Source: Defluviitaleaceae bacterium
Lineage (GTDB): Bacteria; Bacillota; Clostridia; Lachnospirales; WRAX01
Direction of reading: 5' to 3'
DNA: 6,086 bases
Assembly: GCA_009781815.1 (NCBI GenBank)
Contig: WQVB01000080.1
Location: 1-6,086, forward strand
The notes under the pieces are model-generated. The model worked only from the letters and a program-made list of their open reading frames with translations, was not told the DNA's origin and ran no database searches. How positions within the stretch are numbered: position 1 is the stretch's first letter; every line of letters begins with the position of its first letter. Positions 4,888-6,086 of the stretch are shown here, in pieces. The position numbers were made by a program, and so were the translations under genes.

Positions 4888-5310
4888 TTAATCCTTCTTT
4901 AGTATATTTTCTTTGCATTTGCTGACGCCATACCACTCACAACTGCCGCATATTTCGTCCATTGCATCTGCCGTCATACGGCTTTTTATGTGGTCTACAA
5001 TATCTCCATATACATATTTATCTTCAACTATATCAAAATATTGCACAACTTTATTATCTATTTCTTTCACCTTTTTATCAGTATCACACAGGTTTTCATC
5101 CATCATTTTAGGGCAACATCGGCATATATCATCTGTTGAATATACAATTTCAACATCAATTTTTGTATTATCATTTAACAATGTCCATATTTTTTGCATA
5201 TTATCTACAAAAGCTTGGTTATATCCCTTGCCCTCAAACCCTTGTAAGCACAGCAGATGATGAGGTCTCAATTTTATATATTCTTGTAAGCTTTTGCTTG
5301 CCTTCAACAT
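4888..5310 (-). CDS. DUF1284 family cysteine-rich protein, probable metal or Fe-S binder
   Basis: 140 residues with no signal peptide. It matches DUF1284 as I recall it: IKLRPHHLLCLQGFEGKGY (12-30), a TDDICRCCP motif, a later C75, and the terminal ICGSCEWYGVSKC. Cysteines occur at 21, 63, 65, 66, 75, 121, 124 and 132. The two CxxC clusters, each with a third cysteine about 8-9 residues on, and the HH pair at 17-18 suggest a metal or iron-sulfur site; that is inference, as the family has no assigned function. The ATG at 5308-5310 is supported by AGAGAGG about 9 nt upstream. The family-conserved part starts around residue 12. The first 77 nt overlap the end of the GNAT gene in another frame, and the stop lies 4 nt before tgt, so the three genes are likely one operon. 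Confidence 0.85.
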   Translation of the reverse strand: MLKASKSLQEYIKLRPHHLLCLQGFEGKGYNQAFVDNMQKIWTLLNDNTKIDVEIVYSTDDICRCCPKMMDENLCDTDKKVKEIDNKVVQYFDIVEDKYVYGDIVDHIKSRMTADAMDEICGSCEWYGVSKCKENILKKD

Positions 5311-5824
5311 TGTTAAACACCTCTCTCATCAGCACTCCGCCGTTTTTTTCTATAATCTTTCTCGAAGCTAAATTCTCCTCATAACAGGTGATCAAAGGCT
5401 CCCTCACCCCCAGCTTTGCCGCCTCTTTAAGCAGCATAGCAAGGTTTAAAGTGCCAACGCCCTGCCCCCAAGCGGAAGGTCGCACACCATAGCTTATATT
5501 GCCCCCAAGCATCCGCAGCCTCTCGTTTAAGCTATGCCTAATATCTCCGCTGGCTATATAGTTTGCACCATCTACCAGCCAAAAAGAGGTGCTTGCCACA
5601 TGACCAACAACCTTGCCCACCTCAAGCCTTTTAAGGCGTTTTAGATATCGCTTTACATCCCATCGGCTGTCTACCTTAGGGTAGGCAAAATCCCTAACAC
5701 CTTCCAGCATATACTCCACCAAAGCCTCCCTAAAGCTATCCATATACTCCAAACAAGGCCTTGTTAGATGCAAATTGCTCATATTTATTTCTAAGTCAAT
5801 ATTTTTATAATCTCTCATGCCCAT
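5234..5824 (-). CDS. GNAT family N-acetyltransferase
   Basis: Up to 196 residues. The fold is GNAT, close to the predicted acetyltransferases of COG3981: HLTRP strand near the start, NISYGVRPSAWGQGVGT (109-125) as the beta-4 strand and acetyl-CoA pyrophosphate loop, and CYEENLASRKIIEKNGG (147-163), the classic beta-5/helix block. It ends with REVFNNVEG and RIYKI as the last strand. The acceptor cannot be told from sequence. The last ten residues (after RIYKIE) lie beyond the expected fold and are encoded over the conserved start of DUF1284. Three starts are possible: ATG at 5824, 5818 or 5782. None has a good ribosome site; the longest is listed. The third gives MSNLHLTRP and fits the family best, and the promoter just upstream argues against the first. 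It heads the GNAT-DUF1284-tgt operon. Confidence 0.85.
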   Translation of the reverse strand: MGMRDYKNIDLEINMSNLHLTRPCLEYMDSFREALVEYMLEGVRDFAYPKVDSRWDVKRYLKRLKRLEVGKVVGHVASTSFWLVDGANYIASGDIRHSLNERLRMLGGNISYGVRPSAWGQGVGTLNLAMLLKEAAKLGVREPLITCYEENLASRKIIEKNGGVLMREVFNNVEGKQKLTRIYKIETSSSAVLTRV

Positions 5825-5853
5825 ATCTTACACCAAAATCAAGATTTTTTCAA
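5825..5853 (-). promoter_or_regulatory. Sigma-A type promoter of the GNAT-DUF1284-tgt operon
   Basis: On the minus strand: -35 TTGAAA (5848-5853, 5 of 6), a 17-bp spacer, and -10 TAAGAT (5825-5830, 4 of 6). The predicted start is near 5818, which is the A of the second possible GNAT ATG. If this is right, the longest GNAT start (5824) cannot be used and the transcript is leaderless or uses the ATG at 5782. Confidence 0.45.
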
Positions 5854-5890
5854 GCCCTATCCAAAATAGGAGATGGTCGAATGTGTTGAT

Positions 5891-5960
5891 ATCATCATTA
5901 AGCTTGCAGCGAAGCGGCTACAGTCATCGTCATTAGACTTGTAGTGAAACAAAATACACC
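5891..5960. repeat. Decayed 35-bp direct repeat, two units
   Basis: Units begin at 5891 (ATCATCATTAAGCTTGCAG...) and 5926 (ATCGTCATTAGACTTGTAG...). Over the first 25 bases 19 match, and all six differences are transitions. Matching is lost in the last ten bases of each unit. It directly precedes the second REP-pair element. No protein or RNA is recognised here. Confidence 0.5.
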
Positions 5961-5978
5961 TCCCATCCAATTGACCCT

Positions 5979-6072
5979 GCAGGGAATGGATTTATCCATT
6001 CCGCTAAACTTAGGAAAGGATTATAACCATAGCTAGGTACACAATTTCGGAATGGATAAATCCATTCCCTAC
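5979..6072. repeat. REP-pair / MITE-like element, copy 2 (intact hairpins)
   Basis: Left hairpin: GCAG foot (5979-5982), stem GGAATGGAT/ATCCATTCC (5983-6002). Right hairpin on the minus strand: GTAG foot (complement of 6069-6072) and the same stem (6049-6068). The 46-nt centre has the same length, within one base, as copy 1 and shares scattered bases including AGG, GGTA and ATT.CGG next to the right hairpin. Outer matching extends as CCCTG on both sides. Both hairpins are perfect 9-bp stems. No coding frame is present. Confidence 0.8.
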
Positions 6073-6086
6073 AGGGGTGGGGTGCA

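Noticed and set aside
5873..5944. Short plus-strand frame of 23 codons starting MVECVDIII
   Set aside because: GGAG lies directly against the ATG with no spacing, and the frame covers only the decayed 35-bp repeat.
5979..6072. A CRISPR array or attachment site made of the repeated hairpins
   Set aside because: The repeats are inverted rather than direct, only two pairs exist 4 kb apart, and there are no spacers, cas genes or integrase.

Overview
The window looks like chromosomal DNA from a low-GC Gram-positive of the class Clostridia, most likely Lachnospirales. This rests on the clostridial subtype of the tRNA-guanine transglycosylase (GINQGG and IRIEH motifs), a protein that I recognise as DUF5721 (a family I know mainly from Lachnospiraceae), strong AGGAGG ribosome sites, and an A/T-rich genome that still uses many C-ending codons. 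No rRNA, tRNA, CRISPR array, prophage or transposase gene is visible.

Layout. (1) Positions 1-1679 hold a minus-strand operon read from an extended -10 promoter at 1703-1731: a zinc-ribbon/one-membrane-span protein, then DUF5721, then the first 17 codons of a third gene that leaves the window. (2) Positions 1680-2038 hold no gene that I can support. They contain two divergent promoters sharing one palindromic -35 box, a REP-pair/MITE-like repeat, and a parS-like palindrome just before the next gene. (3) Positions 2039-2794 encode exodeoxyribonuclease III (plus strand). (4) Positions 2795-2996 are filled by a second, unrelated palindromic repeat family. (5) Positions 2997-3623 encode a DUF4240 protein (plus). 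(6) Positions 3624-3749 are a convergent gap with a 12-bp hairpin that overlaps the tgt stop. (7) Positions 3750-5824 are a minus-strand operon: GNAT acetyltransferase, cysteine-rich DUF1284 protein, tgt. The genes overlap or lie 4 nt apart. (8) Positions 5825-6086 carry the operon promoter, a decayed 35-bp tandem repeat, and a second copy of the REP-pair element.

Functionally the recognised genes are housekeeping: base-excision DNA repair (ExoIII), queuosine tRNA modification (Tgt), and small proteins of unknown role. I see no defence, biosynthetic or toxin system. The most distinctive content is the intergenic repeats: two different families of paired inverted hairpins. One carries a GTAG tetranucleotide at the hairpin foot and shows compensatory stem changes, which is the hallmark of REP elements mobilised by RAYT (TnpA-REP) enzymes. 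No RAYT gene lies in the window.
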